From contig NZ_SCVE01000015.1 of NCBI RefSeq assembly GCF_004297105.1, positions 1-63,218 on the forward strand: 63,218 nucleotides of DNA. Reading direction: 5' to 3'. Numbering within the stretch: the stretch's first letter is position 1; each line of letters opens with the position of its first letter. The position numbers and the translations under genes were made by a program. Under the pieces are notes generated by a model, which saw only the letters and a list, made by a program, of their open reading frames with translations, made no database searches and was not told the DNA's origin. Below, one piece after another: positions 62,200-63,218 of this stretch. The DNA is from Herbiconiux sp. (GTDB lineage Bacteria > Actinomycetota > Actinomycetes > Actinomycetales > Microbacteriaceae).

Positions 62200-62358
62200 G
62201 TGAGCACACACGAGCGGTTCAGCGGCCGGCTCCGGCGCTGCCGGCAATGCGGCATCCGGGTGCCCCGTAGCGAGATGGTCTACGGCCACCGCGCCTGCTC
62301 CGAGGACTGCGCCAACAACCTCTGGTTCAAGGTGACGTTCGACGCTTTCGTAGAGTAG
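62200..62358 (+). CDS. Small zinc-ribbon-like protein (copy 2)
   Basis: The 52-residue product carries CRQCGIRVPRSEMVYGHRAC then SEDCANNLWFKV, the same Cys pattern and the same core as the protein at 57446-57634. GTG at 62200 overlaps an upstream stop (GTGA). The two copies are in opposite orientation on the island and probably derive from one duplicated or co-acquired gene. Confidence 0.6.
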   Translation: MSTHERFSGRLRRCRQCGIRVPRSEMVYGHRACSEDCANNLWFKVTFDAFVE

Positions 62359-62401
62359 GCGAAGGACTCGACGGCACCATCCGGCTCGGTAGCATGAGCG
62401 C

Positions 62402-62821
62402 ATGATCGCTCTCGCCGCATCAGCACGAGCGCTCAGAGTGTTCCAAGTCGTGTGGGTGCTCGGCTTCCTCGTGGGAACAACCACTCACACGGTGGATCTG
62501 ATCGTCGGCGGATTGAACGCCTACAGCGACTTCCCTCTCGGCGTCCGGCTGTTCTGGGTGATGCTAACGTTCCTGGATCCGGCCACCGCTGCACTGATCA
62601 TCTTTCGACGGCGCTCCGGCATCGTGCTCGGCATCGCCGTGATCGTCGCCGACATCGCGGTGAACTGGACCGTCTTCGTTTTGGTCGGCGGACTCTCGTT
62701 GTTCGGCGTCATCAGTCAGAGCTTGTTTGCGGTGCTCATCTTGGTCACGGCTCGCCCCCTTTGGGCATGGTTCGGGCCGTCTTCTCCACGAGAACGCGCC
62801 GCCCTGAACAGAGAGGCATGA
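62402..62821 (+). CDS. Four-TM membrane protein
   Basis: The 139-residue protein has four hydrophobic helices: VFQVVWVLGFLVGTTTHTVD, LFWVMLTFLDPATAALIIFR, GIAVIVADIAVNWTVFVLVG and SQSLFAVLILVTARPLWAWF. ATG at 62402 lies 43 bp after the zinc-ribbon gene. Function unknown. Confidence 0.72.
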   Translation: MIALAASARALRVFQVVWVLGFLVGTTTHTVDLIVGGLNAYSDFPLGVRLFWVMLTFLDPATAALIIFRRRSGIVLGIAVIVADIAVNWTVFVLVGGLSLFGVISQSLFAVLILVTARPLWAWFGPSSPRERAALNREA

Positions 62822-62824
62822 CCG

Positions 62825-62979
62825 CCCGCGATTGCGAGACGGTTGGCCAAGGTCTGGGCCCAAGGAGAGCTGGCTGACGCTAGCGGTGTAAAACAGCCGT
62901 GGGCGACATCGCCGAGAGGCTCCGGAGGCGGAGTTACATCCGGGCCACATCGCCTGAGCAGATACCCACTACAAGCTAG
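62825..62979 (+). pseudogene. Frameshifted XRE-regulator remnant
   Basis: One frame reads AIARRLAKVWAQGELADASGV then KQP, the typical XRE helix pair. The next frame continues GDIAERLRRRSYIRATSPEQ and ends in a TAG at 62977. Joined near 62905 they give an XRE-type helix-turn-helix with a C-terminal motif. No start codon with a site is seen. The rest of 62822-63157 holds no gene. Confidence 0.4.
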
Positions 62980-63157
62980 AGACTCTTGCGTCGACCCGAC
63001 GTTGAACCTGGCGCTCCCACCACGCCATCCGGCTACCCTCGTGACTGATCCGTTGTGTCGGCCACGAGACATCCTGGTGGACTCCCTGCGACTCGGCCGG
63101 CCGCGTCCGTTCGAGTGGTGGTCTTTCGCTTCGTTGCGATGATCAGTTGTTGTTAGT

Positions 63158-63218
63158 TTAGGGGGCGGTGATCTCGGGGAGTATCACCGCCTCGTCGATG
63201 GTGGGGGTGGTCGCGGTG
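63158..63218 (-). CDS. C-terminal end of a gene leaving the window
   Basis: The minus-strand frame from the window edge to the TAA at 63158-63160 encodes TTPTIDEAVILPEITAP at its end. It has no stop up to the edge. Only 20 residues are visible so no product can be named. Confidence 0.35.
   Translation of the reverse strand, partial: TATTPTIDEAVILPEITAP

Overview
The window is high-GC DNA with dense, mostly gap-free coding, frequent GTG starts, many 4-nt stop/start overlaps and repeated use of GGATGC-type codon pairs. Together with a DinB/DUF664 protein, an actinobacterial RamB/ScfR-type regulator beside glyoxylate-shunt genes, and LtrA, this points to an actinobacterium, most likely of the family Microbacteriaceae. 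That placement is inferred from style and gene content; there is no rRNA or tRNA here to confirm it.

Left part (1-25.6 kb) is chromosomal housekeeping and accessory metabolism: an MFS exporter, two aldo/keto reductases facing each other across a perfect 29-bp inverted repeat, a DUF4349 lipoprotein, a translationally coupled minus-strand run (ATP-grasp ligase, LLM flavin monooxygenase, acyl-CoA-dehydrogenase-like protein, GH3 lipoprotein), a gamma-carbonic anhydrase, two separate CPA1 Na+/H+ antiporters, LtrA, a long-chain acyl-CoA ligase, an FAD monooxygenase, a methyltransferase, a type-B carboxylesterase, an SPFH/Arc-like pair with a 16-bp palindromic operator, and a HAD phosphatase.

Middle part (24.8-52.9 kb): a MerR regulator whose stop codon lies in the -35 box of a MerR-type promoter driving a SnoaL-like gene; a string of small membrane and lipoprotein genes (one frameshifted); the glyoxylate shunt (aceA, aceB) with its probable RamB-type regulator 4 kb away, both carrying the same TTCTTC-N9-GAAGAA site; a cupin/hydrolase pair; a Zn alcohol dehydrogenase; a lipoprotein/beta-propeller cluster divergent from a response regulator with two kinase-like partners; a two-CBM chitinase; a decayed gene; a DinB protein; a MazEF-like module; a TetR/MFS efflux pair with a 30-bp perfect palindrome; a tandem double-MarR regulator; a CPBP protease.

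Right part (about 53-63.2 kb) looks like a genomic island. It begins beside a truncated MHS-family transporter, has visibly lower GC and different codon use, and carries a 995-residue SIR2-plus-degenerate-NTPase protein resembling antiphage STAND/NLR-type proteins, two small zinc-ribbon paralogues about 4.6 kb apart, an OB-fold-like protein, an XRE regulator, and a three-gene minus-strand set (PIN-like nuclease, polytopic membrane protein, membrane-anchored protein) that may be an undescribed defence or toxin system. The right end holds gene remnants and the C-terminus of a gene running out of the window.
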